Below, piece by piece: positions 34,421 to 42,629 of a DNA stretch of 64,000 bases. The position numbers and the translations under genes were made by a program. Each line of letters starts with the position of its first letter. Position 1 is the stretch's first letter. This stretch comes from Streptomyces pyxinae (GTDB lineage Bacteria > Actinomycetota > Actinomycetes > Streptomycetales > Streptomycetaceae). The notes beneath the pieces are model-generated. The model saw only the letters and a program-made list of their open reading frames with translations. It did no database searches and was not told where the DNA came from. The stretch lies in NCBI RefSeq assembly GCF_024756275.1, contig NZ_JANUGQ010000014.1, forward strand, positions 1-64,000, written 5' to 3'.

Positions 34421-34556
34421 CGGGTCTCCGTCGGGGTGTGGCCGGAAGTGAACGCACCGTGTCAGGACCATTGACAGCCGCGCAAGCCGGTCGGCACACT
34501 CAGCGGGCGAAATCAGTGGAAGAAATTTCACCAGGCGAACAAGGCCGGGAGTCTCT
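34421..34556. promoter_or_regulatory. Divergent control region of the pca-pob operon
   Basis: The gap between the tandem-IclR gene and pcaI contains an inverted repeat TGTCA-n7-TGACA (34460-34476) and a GAAATTTC palindrome (34522-34529). These are candidate operators for the adjacent regulator. GGGAG lies 6 nt before the pcaI ATG. Promoter hexamers are not clear. Confidence 0.5.
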
Positions 34557-35327
34557 ATGGACAAAGTGGTCGCTTCGGCGGCGTTCGCCGTGGCCGATGT
34601 GCCCGACGGCGCGTCGATCGCGGTAGGGGGCTTCGGCCTCAGCGGCGTGCCGGGCGGGCTGATCGAAGCCCTCCACGACCGGGGTGTCACGGGCCTGGGC
34701 GTGGTCTCCAACAACTGCGGCGCCCTGGGCTCGGGCCTGGCGGTCCTGCTGTCCGCGGGCCGGATCGCCCGGGTGACCGGGTCGTACATCGGCGCCAACG
34801 AGGAGTTCGCCCGGCAGTACCTCGGCGGCGAGCTGGAGGTCGAGCTCATCCCCCAGGGCACCCTGGCCGAGCGGCTGCGGGCCGGCGGCGCGGGCATCCC
34901 CGCCTTCTACACCCCGGCCGGGGTCGGCACCCAGGTCGCCGACGGCGGGCTGCCCTGGCGTTACGACGGCGCGGGCGGCGTCTCCGTCGCCTCACCGCCC
35001 AAGGAGGTGCGCGAGTTCGACGGCACCGCGTATGTGCTGGAGCGCGGCATCCGGACCGACTTCGCGCTGGTCCGGGCGGCCCGGGGCGACCGGCACGGCA
35101 ACCTCGTCTTCCACCGGTCCGCCCGCAACTTCAACCCGCCGGCCGCCATGGCCGGGCGGATCACGATCGCGGAGGTCGAGGAGCTGGTCGAGCCCGGCGC
35201 CCTCGACCCCGACCAGGTGCATCTGCCCGGCGTCTTCGTCCAGCGAGTGGTCGCCCTCACCCCGGAGCAGGCCGCCGACAAGAGGATCGAGAAGCGCACC
35301 GTGCGCGACCGGAAGGAGCACGTCTGA
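34557..35327 (+). CDS. pcaI: 3-oxoadipate CoA-transferase, subunit A
   Basis: The 256-residue protein has the family I CoA-transferase alpha-subunit features: IAVGGFGLSGVPGGLIEAL, VVSNNCG, RVTGSYIGANEEF, GGELEVELIPQGTLAERLRA and IPAFYTPAGVGT. With PcaJ it transfers CoA from succinyl-CoA to 3-oxoadipate in the beta-ketoadipate pathway. It is the first gene of the operon; its stop overlaps the pcaJ start (TGATG). Genes downstream are the rest of the protocatechuate branch, which fixes the assignment against the related acetoacetate enzymes. Confidence 0.94.
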   Translation: MDKVVASAAFAVADVPDGASIAVGGFGLSGVPGGLIEALHDRGVTGLGVVSNNCGALGSGLAVLLSAGRIARVTGSYIGANEEFARQYLGGELEVELIPQGTLAERLRAGGAGIPAFYTPAGVGTQVADGGLPWRYDGAGGVSVASPPKEVREFDGTAYVLERGIRTDFALVRAARGDRHGNLVFHRSARNFNPPAAMAGRITIAEVEELVEPGALDPDQVHLPGVFVQRVVALTPEQAADKRIEKRTVRDRKEHV

Positions 35328-35974
35328 TGGCGTGGACCCGGCAGGAGACGGCCGCCCGGGCGGCCGCGGAGCTGCGGGACGGCGAGTACGTCAACCTCGG
35401 CATCGGGCTGCCCACCCTGATCCCGGATCACCTGCCCGCCGGCGTGCACGTGGTGCTGGAGTCCGAGAACGGCATCCTGGGCACCGGCCCCTACCCGCGG
35501 GCCGAGGACGTCGACCCGGATCTGATCAACGCGGGCAAGGAGACCGTCACCGTACTGCCCGGCGCCTCCTTCTTCGACTCCGCCCTCTCCTTCGCGATGA
35601 TCCGCGGCGGGCACATCGACACCGCCGTACTCGGCGCCATGCAGGTCTCGGCCCGGGGCGATCTCGCCAACTGGGCCGTGCCCGGGAAGACGGTCACCGG
35701 CATCGGCGGCGCCATGGACCTGGTGCACGGCGCGCACCGCGTCATCGTCACCATGACCCACACCGCCAAGGACGGCAGCCCCAAGATCGTCCCCGAGTGC
35801 ACCCTGCCCCTCACCGGCCGTGCGTGCGTGGACCGGATCATCACCGACCTGGCCGTCCTCGATGTCACCGAGACCGGTCTGCTGCTGGTGGAGACCGCCC
35901 CCGGCGTCACTGTGGACGACGTCCGCTCGCGCACCGCCGCCCCCGTCCGTGTCCCCGAGCGGAGCCTCGTATGA
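35327..35974 (+). CDS. pcaJ: 3-oxoadipate CoA-transferase, subunit B
   Basis: The 215-residue beta subunit carries the catalytic-glutamate motif VVLESENGILGTGP and the family blocks YVNLGIGLPTLIPDHLP, GGHIDTAVLGAMQVSARGDL and PGKTVTGIGGAMDLVHGA. The glutamate forms the covalent glutamyl-CoA intermediate. Start and stop both overlap neighbours (TGATG, ATGA), so the three genes pcaIJF should be translationally coupled. Confidence 0.95.
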   Translation: MAWTRQETAARAAAELRDGEYVNLGIGLPTLIPDHLPAGVHVVLESENGILGTGPYPRAEDVDPDLINAGKETVTVLPGASFFDSALSFAMIRGGHIDTAVLGAMQVSARGDLANWAVPGKTVTGIGGAMDLVHGAHRVIVTMTHTAKDGSPKIVPECTLPLTGRACVDRIITDLAVLDVTETGLLLVETAPGVTVDDVRSRTAAPVRVPERSLV

Positions 35975-37185
35975 TCTCCCGCCCCCGCGACGTGTACGTC
36001 GTCGACGCCGTGCGCACCCCCATCGGCAGGTACAACGGGGCACTCGCCTCCGTGCGGCCCGACGACCTGGCCGCGCACACCCTGCGCGCCCTGCTGGAGC
36101 GCGCCCCGGAGCTCGATCCGGCCCGGATCGGGGACGTGGTGCTCGGCAACGCCAACGGCGCGGGCGAGGAGAACCGCAATGTCGGCCGGATGGCCGCCCT
36201 GCTCGCCGGCCTTCCGGTGACCGTGCCCGGCGTCACCGTCAACCGGCTGTGCGCCTCCGGCCTGGAGGCGGTGATCCAGGGCGCGCGCTCCATCGCCGCC
36301 GGCGACCACTCGCTCGTCATCGCCGGCGGGGTGGAGTCGATGACCCGCGCCCCCTACGTCCTGCCCAAGAGCGACCGCCCCTTCCCCGCCGGGCACGGCG
36401 AGCTGTACTCGACCACCCTGGGCTGGCGCATGGTCAACCCGCGGATGGAGCCGCGGTGGACGATCCCGCTCGGCGAGAGCGCCGAACTCGTCGCGGAGAA
36501 GCACGCCATCGGCCGCGAGGAGCAGGACGCCTTCGCCCTCGCCTCGCACGTCAGGGCCGCGGCCGCCCGTGGCGCGGGCCTGTTCGACCGTGAGCTCGCG
36601 CCCGTCACCGTCCCCGGCCGCAGGGGCGAGTCCGTGGTGGTCGACCGGGACGAGAGCATCCGGGAGAACACCTCGCTCGACGCGCTGGCCGCGCTGCCCC
36701 CCGCCTTCCGCGCCGAGGGCGGCACCGTCACCGCGGGCAACTCCTCGCCGCTCAACGACGGCGCGGCCGCCCTGCTCCTGGCCGACGAGGAAGGCGTACG
36801 GGCCACCGGCCGCGAGCCGCTGGCCAGGATCACGGCCCACGCCGTGTCCGCGTGCGAACCGCACTACTTCGGCCTGGCCCCGGTCCAGGCCGTCACCCGG
36901 GCCCTGGAACGGGCCGGCCGCACCTTCGCGGACCTCGCCACGCTGGAGCTCAACGAGGCCTTCGCCGCCCAGGTCCTGGGCTGCCTGGCCGAATGGCCCG
37001 GTCTCGACCCGGACCTGGTCAACCCGTACGGCGGCGCGATCGCCCTCGGGCACCCGCTCGGCGCCTCCGGTGCCCGGCTGGCCGGCACCGTCGCCCACCG
37101 GCTCGCCGCCCGCGGCTCCGGCACCGGGGTCGCCACGCTGTGCGTCGGCGTCGGTCAGGGCTCGGCCCTCGTACTCGAAAGGTAG
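35971..37185 (+). CDS. pcaF: 3-oxoadipyl-CoA thiolase
   Basis: The 404-residue thiolase has the acyl-binding Cys in VNRLCASGLEAV, the GGVESMTRAPYVLPKS block, His in GHPLGASGARL and the second Cys in TLCVGVGQG. It cleaves 3-oxoadipyl-CoA to succinyl-CoA and acetyl-CoA, the last step of the pathway. The operon position after pcaIJ distinguishes it from other acetyl-CoA acetyltransferases. The ATG at 35971 overlaps the pcaJ stop. Confidence 0.95.
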   Translation: MISRPRDVYVVDAVRTPIGRYNGALASVRPDDLAAHTLRALLERAPELDPARIGDVVLGNANGAGEENRNVGRMAALLAGLPVTVPGVTVNRLCASGLEAVIQGARSIAAGDHSLVIAGGVESMTRAPYVLPKSDRPFPAGHGELYSTTLGWRMVNPRMEPRWTIPLGESAELVAEKHAIGREEQDAFALASHVRAAAARGAGLFDRELAPVTVPGRRGESVVVDRDESIRENTSLDALAALPPAFRAEGGTVTAGNSSPLNDGAAALLLADEEGVRATGREPLARITAHAVSACEPHYFGLAPVQAVTRALERAGRTFADLATLELNEAFAAQVLGCLAEWPGLDPDLVNPYGGAIALGHPLGASGARLAGTVAHRLAARGSGTGVATLCVGVGQGSALVLER

Positions 37186-37192
37186 GCACCCC

Positions 37193-37966
37193 ATGACCAT
37201 CCCGCTCACCCAAGAGGCGATCAGCGCCGAGATCGCCGGCCACCGCGAGCGGTACGGCGAGCACCTCGCCCGTGGCGGTGCGCCGAGCAGCCACCCGGAC
37301 CGCGCGTACGCCCCCTACCGCGGCAGTCTGCTGCGCCACCCCCGGCAGCCGCTGGTGGCCGCCGGGGACCCGGAGATGGTCGAACTGACCGGCCCCGCCT
37401 TCGGCGTCACGGACGTCACCGAACTCGACCACGACCTCACCCGGCAGCACACCGGGGAACCGCTCGGCGAGCGGATCACCGTCGCCGGCCGCGTCCTCGA
37501 CCGCAACGGCCGGCCCGTGCGCGGGCAGCTCGTGGAGATCTGGCAGGCCAACGCATCGGGCCGCTACGCCCACCGGCGCGACCAGCACCCCGCCCCGCTC
37601 GACCCCCACTTCACCGGCGTGGGGCGCTGCCTGACCGACGACCGGGGCGCCTACCGGTTCGTCACCATCAGGCCCGGCGCCTACCCGTGGCGCAACCACG
37701 CCAACGCCTGGCGGCCGGCGCACATCCACTTCTCGCTGTTCGGCACCGCCTTCACCCAGCGCCTGGTCACCCAGATGTATTTCCCCGGCGACCCGCTCTT
37801 CGCCTACGACCCCATCCTGCAGTCCGTCACCGACGACGCCGCCCGCGAGCGCCTGATCGCCACCTACGACCACACGCTGTCCGTGCCCGAATGGTCGCTC
37901 GGCTACCGCTGGGACATCGTCCTGGACGGGCCGGCCGCCACCTGGATCGAAGAGGGACGCGCATGA
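37193..37966 (+). CDS. pcaH: Protocatechuate 3,4-dioxygenase, beta subunit
   Basis: The 257-residue intradiol dioxygenase subunit provides the non-haem Fe(III) site: tyrosines in SGRYAHRRDQ and GAYPWRNHANAW and the two histidines of RPAHIHFSLFG. It opens protocatechuate to 3-carboxy-cis,cis-muconate together with PcaG. It starts 7 nt after pcaF, and its stop overlaps the pcaG ATG. Length is typical of beta subunits. Confidence 0.95.
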   Translation: MTIPLTQEAISAEIAGHRERYGEHLARGGAPSSHPDRAYAPYRGSLLRHPRQPLVAAGDPEMVELTGPAFGVTDVTELDHDLTRQHTGEPLGERITVAGRVLDRNGRPVRGQLVEIWQANASGRYAHRRDQHPAPLDPHFTGVGRCLTDDRGAYRFVTIRPGAYPWRNHANAWRPAHIHFSLFGTAFTQRLVTQMYFPGDPLFAYDPILQSVTDDAARERLIATYDHTLSVPEWSLGYRWDIVLDGPAATWIEEGRA

Positions 37967-38577
37967 CCTCCGCCCCGCCCACCGCGCCGGCCCCGACACC
38001 CCCGGCGGAGCCCTCCCCCACCCCCTCGCAGACCGTCGGCCCGTTCTACGGCTACGCGCTCCCCTTCACCGGAGGCGGCGACCTGGCACCCCCCGGCCAC
38101 CCCGACACCCTCACCCTCCACGGCCATGTCCTCGACGGCGCCGGGCTGCCCGTACCCGACGCGATCGTCGAGGCCTGGCAGCCGGCCCCGGACGGCTCGC
38201 GCACCGGAGCACCCGGCTCGCTGCGCCGCGACCCGGTCACCGGGGCGGTCATCGGCCGCGACACCGTGACCTTCACCGGCTTCGGCCGCGTCGCCACCGA
38301 CGCCGACGGCCACTTCACCCTGCGCACCCTGCCCCCCGGCGGCGTACCGTACATCAGCCTGATCGTCTTCGCCCGGGGACTGCTGCACCACCTGCACACC
38401 CGCGCCTACCTGCACGACGCGCCCGGCCTGACGGGCGACACCCTCCTCGCCCGGGTCGGCCCCGCCCGCCGGGCCACCCTGATCACCCGGCCGGACGGCC
38501 CCCGCACCCACCGCTTCGACATCCGTCTGCAGAGCGACGACCAGCACGAGGAGACGGTCTTCCTTGACTTCGGCTGA
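37963..38577 (+). CDS. pcaG: Protocatechuate 3,4-dioxygenase, alpha subunit
   Basis: The 204-residue protein has the intradiol fold but lacks the iron ligands, as alpha subunits do: SQTVGPFYGYALPF at the N-terminus, VPDAIVEAWQPAPDG, GFGRVATDADGHF and YISLIVFARGLLHHLHTRAY. Its first ~22 residues are a Pro/Thr-rich lead-in. It pairs with PcaH in the (alpha-beta)n complex. Start overlaps pcaH (ATGA), and its end overlaps pcaB by 14 nt. Confidence 0.94.
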   Translation: MTSAPPTAPAPTPPAEPSPTPSQTVGPFYGYALPFTGGGDLAPPGHPDTLTLHGHVLDGAGLPVPDAIVEAWQPAPDGSRTGAPGSLRRDPVTGAVIGRDTVTFTGFGRVATDADGHFTLRTLPPGGVPYISLIVFARGLLHHLHTRAYLHDAPGLTGDTLLARVGPARRATLITRPDGPRTHRFDIRLQSDDQHEETVFLDFG

Positions 38578-40225
38578 CCTTCCCGGGCCCGACCGAACCG
38601 GGCCGTACCGATTCGAGCCCGGTCGCCCCGCGCCCGACCGCCCCGGGCCCGGCCGTACCGCGCCCCACCGTGCGGGGCGCGACCGAACCGAACCCGGCCG
38701 ATTCGAGGCCGACCGATTCGAGCCCGACCGGTCCGGCGCCGACACCGGGCTGCTCGCCCCCGTCCAGGCCGGCACCGAGGTAGAGGCCCTGACCGGTGAC
38801 GCGGCGTATGTACGCGCCATGCTGGCGGCCGAGGTGGCGCTCGTGCGGGCCCAGGCGCGGCTCGGCCTGGCCCCGGACGAGGCGGCCGGCGCCATCGCCC
38901 GGGCGGCCGGGGAACCGGGCCGGTTCGACCCCCGCGACCTGGCGCTGCGCGCCCGCGCCGGCGGCAACCCGGTGATCCCCCTGGTCGAGGACCTCACCGC
39001 GGCCGTCGCCGCGACCGATCCGGCGGCCGCCGCCCATGTCCACCGCGGGGCCACCAGCCAGGACGTCCTGGACACCGCCACGATGCTGGTCTCGGCCCGG
39101 GCGGTCGATCAGCTCCTGGCCGACCTGGACCGTGTCGCCCACGGCCTTCACCACCTGGCGCGCACCCACCGGGACACCACAATGGCCGGCCGCACGCTGA
39201 CCCAGCACGCGGTGCCGACGACCTTCGGGCTGAAGGCGGCGGGCTGGCACTGGCTCGTCACCGACGCCCGGCACCGGCTGGCAGGCGTACGCGCCCGTCT
39301 GCCGGCGCAACTGGGCGGTGCCGCCGGAACCCTGGCCGCCTTCCGCGCGTACGCCGGGACGGCGGCGGACACGGCTGACACGGCTGACACGGCTGACACG
39401 ACGAACGCCGCGGCCCCGGCGGACGGCCCCCCGGACCTGGCGCTGCGTCTGGTGGCCGAGTTCGCCCGCGAGACCGGTCTCGCCGAACCCGTACTGCCCT
39501 GGCACGTCCTGCGCGTCCCGGTCGCCGAACTCGGCGGCGCCCTCGCCCATGCCGCGGGCGCGCTCGGCAAACTCGCCGCCGACGTCCTCGTCCTGTCGCG
39601 CACCGAGATCGGTGAGGTCACCGAGGGCAACGGTGGCGGGTCCTCGGCCATGCCGCACAAGGCCAATCCCGCCCGCGCGACCCTGATCGCGGGCGCCGCC
39701 CGCCGGGTGCCCGCGCTGGCCGGCGTGCTCTACGCCGGACTCGCCGCCGAGGACGAACGCCCCGCCGGCGCCTGGCACGCCGAGTGGCAGACGCTGCGGG
39801 ACGCCCTGCGCACCGCCGGCGGCATGGCGGCCACCGCCGCCGGACTCGTCACCGGTCTGCGCGTCCACCCCGACCGCATGCACGACAACCTCGGCGCCAC
39901 CCACGGGCAGATCATGGCCGAACGCCTGGTGGCCGCCCTCACCCCACGGGCCGGACGGGCCCGGGCCCGGGAGGTCGTCAGCCACGCCGGCCGGCAGGCC
40001 GCGCGGGAGGCCGCCGACCTCCTCGACGTCCTGGCCGACGAGCCGGCCCTCGACGGCCTGCTGACCCGGGGACAGCTCCAGGCGCTCGCCGATCCCGCCA
40101 CGTACCACGGAGCCGCCGGCGCGCTGGTCGACCGCGCCCTGAGCCGACCGTGCGCCGCCCCCGCCCCCGCCCCTTCTCCCGCCCCCGCCCCCGAGCGCCG
40201 GCTGCACACCCGAGGAACGCCATGA
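38564..40225 (+). CDS. pcaB: 3-carboxy-cis,cis-muconate cycloisomerase with repetitive N-terminal extension
   Basis: The protein belongs to the fumarase/aspartase superfamily; its signature is GSSAMPHKANPARAT (about residue 361), with the GATSQDVLDTATML and AELGGALAHAAGALGK blocks. It converts 3-carboxymuconate to gamma-carboxymuconolactone. A TTG at 38564 is the only practical start and gives 553 residues, about 100 more than usual. Residues ~8-60 are degenerate DRTGPYRFEPGRP-like repeats encoded by a minisatellite, and a DTADTADTADT insert occurs near 270. Both look like repeat expansions that stayed in frame. The core appears intact. Confidence 0.92.
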   Translation: MTSADLPGPDRTGPYRFEPGRPAPDRPGPGRTAPHRAGRDRTEPGRFEADRFEPDRSGADTGLLAPVQAGTEVEALTGDAAYVRAMLAAEVALVRAQARLGLAPDEAAGAIARAAGEPGRFDPRDLALRARAGGNPVIPLVEDLTAAVAATDPAAAAHVHRGATSQDVLDTATMLVSARAVDQLLADLDRVAHGLHHLARTHRDTTMAGRTLTQHAVPTTFGLKAAGWHWLVTDARHRLAGVRARLPAQLGGAAGTLAAFRAYAGTAADTADTADTADTTNAAAPADGPPDLALRLVAEFARETGLAEPVLPWHVLRVPVAELGGALAHAAGALGKLAADVLVLSRTEIGEVTEGNGGGSSAMPHKANPARATLIAGAARRVPALAGVLYAGLAAEDERPAGAWHAEWQTLRDALRTAGGMAATAAGLVTGLRVHPDRMHDNLGATHGQIMAERLVAALTPRAGRARAREVVSHAGRQAAREAADLLDVLADEPALDGLLTRGQLQALADPATYHGAAGALVDRALSRPCAAPAPAPSPAPAPERRLHTRGTP

Positions 40226-41394
40226 CCCCGCACCACCAGGTGGACGGCCTCCCGAACCGTCCGTCGCTCCTCCTCGGCCCCTCCCTCGGCACCCCCCTGG
40301 CCGTCTGGGACCCGCAGATCGCCGCGCTGGCCCGCACCCACCGGGTCGTCCGCTTCGACCTGCCCGGCCACGGCGGCACTCCCGCCGGTCTGCTGCCACG
40401 CGGCGCCGGCATCACCGAACTGGCGTGTCACGTACTTGAGTTGGCCGACTCTCTCGGCATCGGCCGCTTCGCCTACGCGGGCATCTCCCTCGGCGGAGCC
40501 ATCGGTCTCCAGCTGGCCGCCCACCACCCCGAACGCGTCTCGCGCCTGGCCGTGGTCTGCTCCTCCGCGCACTTCGGCGGGCCGGACGGCTGGCACGAAC
40601 GCGCCCGGGCCGTCCGCGCCTCCGGCACCGGCCCCCTCGCGGACACGGCGGCCGGGCGCTGGTTCACCCCCGCCTTCGCGGGGTCGCCCGCCGCCACCAC
40701 GCTCACCGGCGCCCTGCGTTCCGCGACCGACCCGGAGGCCTACGCCCGGCTGTGCGAGCTCCTGGCCGCCTACGACGCACGCGCCGACCTGGGCCGCGTC
40801 ACCGCCCCGACGCTGGTCGTGGCCGGACGCGACGACCCCGCCACACCGCTCGCCCATGCCCGCGAGCTCGCCGACGCCATCCCCGGCGCCGGCCTCGTCG
40901 AGATTCCCGGCGCCGCCCACCTCGCCGGAGTCGAGCGGCCCCGGGCCGTCTCATCGGCCCTGCTCGCCCACTTCACCGGCGACGGCGACGGCGCCGCCAC
41001 CGACGACGCCGGCCACCACGCCGCCGGTCTGGCGGTCCGCCGCACGGTCCTCGGTGACGGCCATGTGGACCGCGCCATCGCCGCCACCACCCCGCTGACA
41101 GCCGTGTTCCAGGACTTCATCACCCGCTACGCCTGGGGCGAGATCTGGACCCGGCCCGGCCTGGACCACCGCACCCGGCGCTGCCTCACCCTCACCGCGC
41201 TCGTCGCCCAGGGCCACCACGCCGAACTGGAGATGCACCTGCGCGCGGCCCTCACCAGCGGCGACCTCACCGCCGAGGACGTCCGGGAGGTGCTGCTCCA
41301 GTCCGCCGTCTACTGCGGCGTCCCCGCCGCCAACGCGGCCTTCGCCCTCGCCGACCGCGTCCTCGCCGAACTCGCCCGCACGCCCCAGGAGTGA
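40222..41394 (+). CDS. pcaL: Fused 3-oxoadipate enol-lactonase / 4-carboxymuconolactone decarboxylase
   Basis: The 390-residue protein joins an alpha/beta hydrolase (about 1-255; nucleophile elbow YAGISLGGAIG, RFDLPGHGGTPAG, late His in PGAAHLAG) to a carboxymuconolactone decarboxylase domain (about 275-388; RYAWGEIWTRPGLDHRTR, LVAQGHHAELEMHLRAAL, VYCGVPAANAAF). The fusion performs two consecutive steps to 3-oxoadipate and is the known Streptomyces and Rhodococcus arrangement. The ATG at 40222 overlaps the pcaB stop. Confidence 0.94.
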   Translation: MTPHHQVDGLPNRPSLLLGPSLGTPLAVWDPQIAALARTHRVVRFDLPGHGGTPAGLLPRGAGITELACHVLELADSLGIGRFAYAGISLGGAIGLQLAAHHPERVSRLAVVCSSAHFGGPDGWHERARAVRASGTGPLADTAAGRWFTPAFAGSPAATTLTGALRSATDPEAYARLCELLAAYDARADLGRVTAPTLVVAGRDDPATPLAHARELADAIPGAGLVEIPGAAHLAGVERPRAVSSALLAHFTGDGDGAATDDAGHHAAGLAVRRTVLGDGHVDRAIAATTPLTAVFQDFITRYAWGEIWTRPGLDHRTRRCLTLTALVAQGHHAELEMHLRAALTSGDLTAEDVREVLLQSAVYCGVPAANAAFALADRVLAELARTPQE

Positions 41395-41396
41395 CC

Positions 41397-42569
41397 ATGC
41401 ACACCACCGTCGCCATCGTCGGGGGCGGCCCCGCCGGGCTGCTGCTCTCCCGTCTTCTGCACCGGGCCGGCGTCGACAGCGTCGTCCTGGAGCGCCGCGA
41501 CCGTGCCTACGTCGAGGGGCGCCAGCGCGCCGGTGTCCTGGAGCAGTCCACCGTCGACGCCCTGCGGGAGGCCGGAGCCGCCGAACGCCTCGACCGCCAG
41601 GGCCTGGCGCACGACGGTGTGGAACTGCGCTGGGCGGGCCGGTCCCACCGCGTCGACTTCCCGTCCCTGACCGGTGGCCGCCGGGTGTGGGTCTACGCGC
41701 AGACCGAGGTCGTCAAAGATCTCATCGCGCTGCAGACGGCCGCCGGCGCGGCACCGTACTTCGACGCCGAAGTCCGCGCGATCGAGCACATCGACACCGA
41801 CCGGCCCACGGTCCGCTACCTCCACCAGGGCCAGGAGAAGGTGCTGACCTGCGGCTATGTCGTCGGCTGCGACGGCCACCACGGTGTCGCCCGCACGGCC
41901 CTCCCGCGCGGCGTCCGGCGCACCCACGAGCGTGTCCACCCCTACTCCTGGTTCGGTGTCATGGCCGACGTCCCCCCGTCCTGCGACGAGCTGGTCTACG
42001 CCCACTCGCCACGCGGCTTCGCCCTGCTCAGCATGCGCTCGCCGGAGGTGAGCAGGCTGTACTTCCAGGTGCCCAACGGCACCGATCCGGCCGACTGGTC
42101 CGACGAGCGGATCTGGGACGAGCTCGACGCCCGCTCCGCCCTCGACGGCCGGACGCTCACCCGCGGCCCCATCACGTCCAGGAGCGTCCTGCCCCTGCGC
42201 AGCTCCGTCACCGAACCCATGCGCCACGGGCGTCTCTTTCTGGCCGGCGACGCCGCGCACATCGTCCCGCCCACCGGCGCCAAGGGACTCAACCTGGCCG
42301 TCTCCGACGTCGTCGTCCTCGCCCGCGCGCTCACCCACCGGCAGCGCACGGGGGACACCGCTCTCCTCGACGCCTACTCCGACACCTGTCTGCGCCGCGT
42401 CTGGCGGACCGAGCACTTCTCCTCCTTCATGACCACCACTCTCCACACCGGCCCCGGCCAGAGCGAGTTCGACACCCGCCTGCAGATCTCGCAGCTGGAC
42501 CGGATCGCCGCCTCACCTCACGCGGCCGCCGAACTCGCCCTGAACTACGTCGGTCTGCCCCTGCCCTAG
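41397..42569 (+). CDS. pobA: 4-hydroxybenzoate 3-monooxygenase
   Basis: This 390-residue FAD flavoprotein has the dinucleotide motif VAIVGGGPAGLLLSRLLHRA, the DG motif VGCDGHHGVARTAL and the second FAD motif GRLFLAGDAAHIVPPTGAKG. It also has family residues GRQRAGVLEQSTVDALREAG. It hydroxylates 4-hydroxybenzoate to protocatechuate using NAD(P)H, feeding the operon. The ATG at 41397 is preferred over the GTG at 41391 because AGGAG (41387-41391) leaves 5 nt to the ATG. It is the last gene of the operon, with no gene-like sequence in the 60 bp after it. Confidence 0.94.
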   Translation: MHTTVAIVGGGPAGLLLSRLLHRAGVDSVVLERRDRAYVEGRQRAGVLEQSTVDALREAGAAERLDRQGLAHDGVELRWAGRSHRVDFPSLTGGRRVWVYAQTEVVKDLIALQTAAGAAPYFDAEVRAIEHIDTDRPTVRYLHQGQEKVLTCGYVVGCDGHHGVARTALPRGVRRTHERVHPYSWFGVMADVPPSCDELVYAHSPRGFALLSMRSPEVSRLYFQVPNGTDPADWSDERIWDELDARSALDGRTLTRGPITSRSVLPLRSSVTEPMRHGRLFLAGDAAHIVPPTGAKGLNLAVSDVVVLARALTHRQRTGDTALLDAYSDTCLRRVWRTEHFSSFMTTTLHTGPGQSEFDTRLQISQLDRIAASPHAAAELALNYVGLPLP

Positions 42570-42629
42570 GGTCTTTGGCCAGGGCTTCCGTACGAGCGGC
42601 CGCCCGCACGCGCGAGTCCCGCCCTGCCG

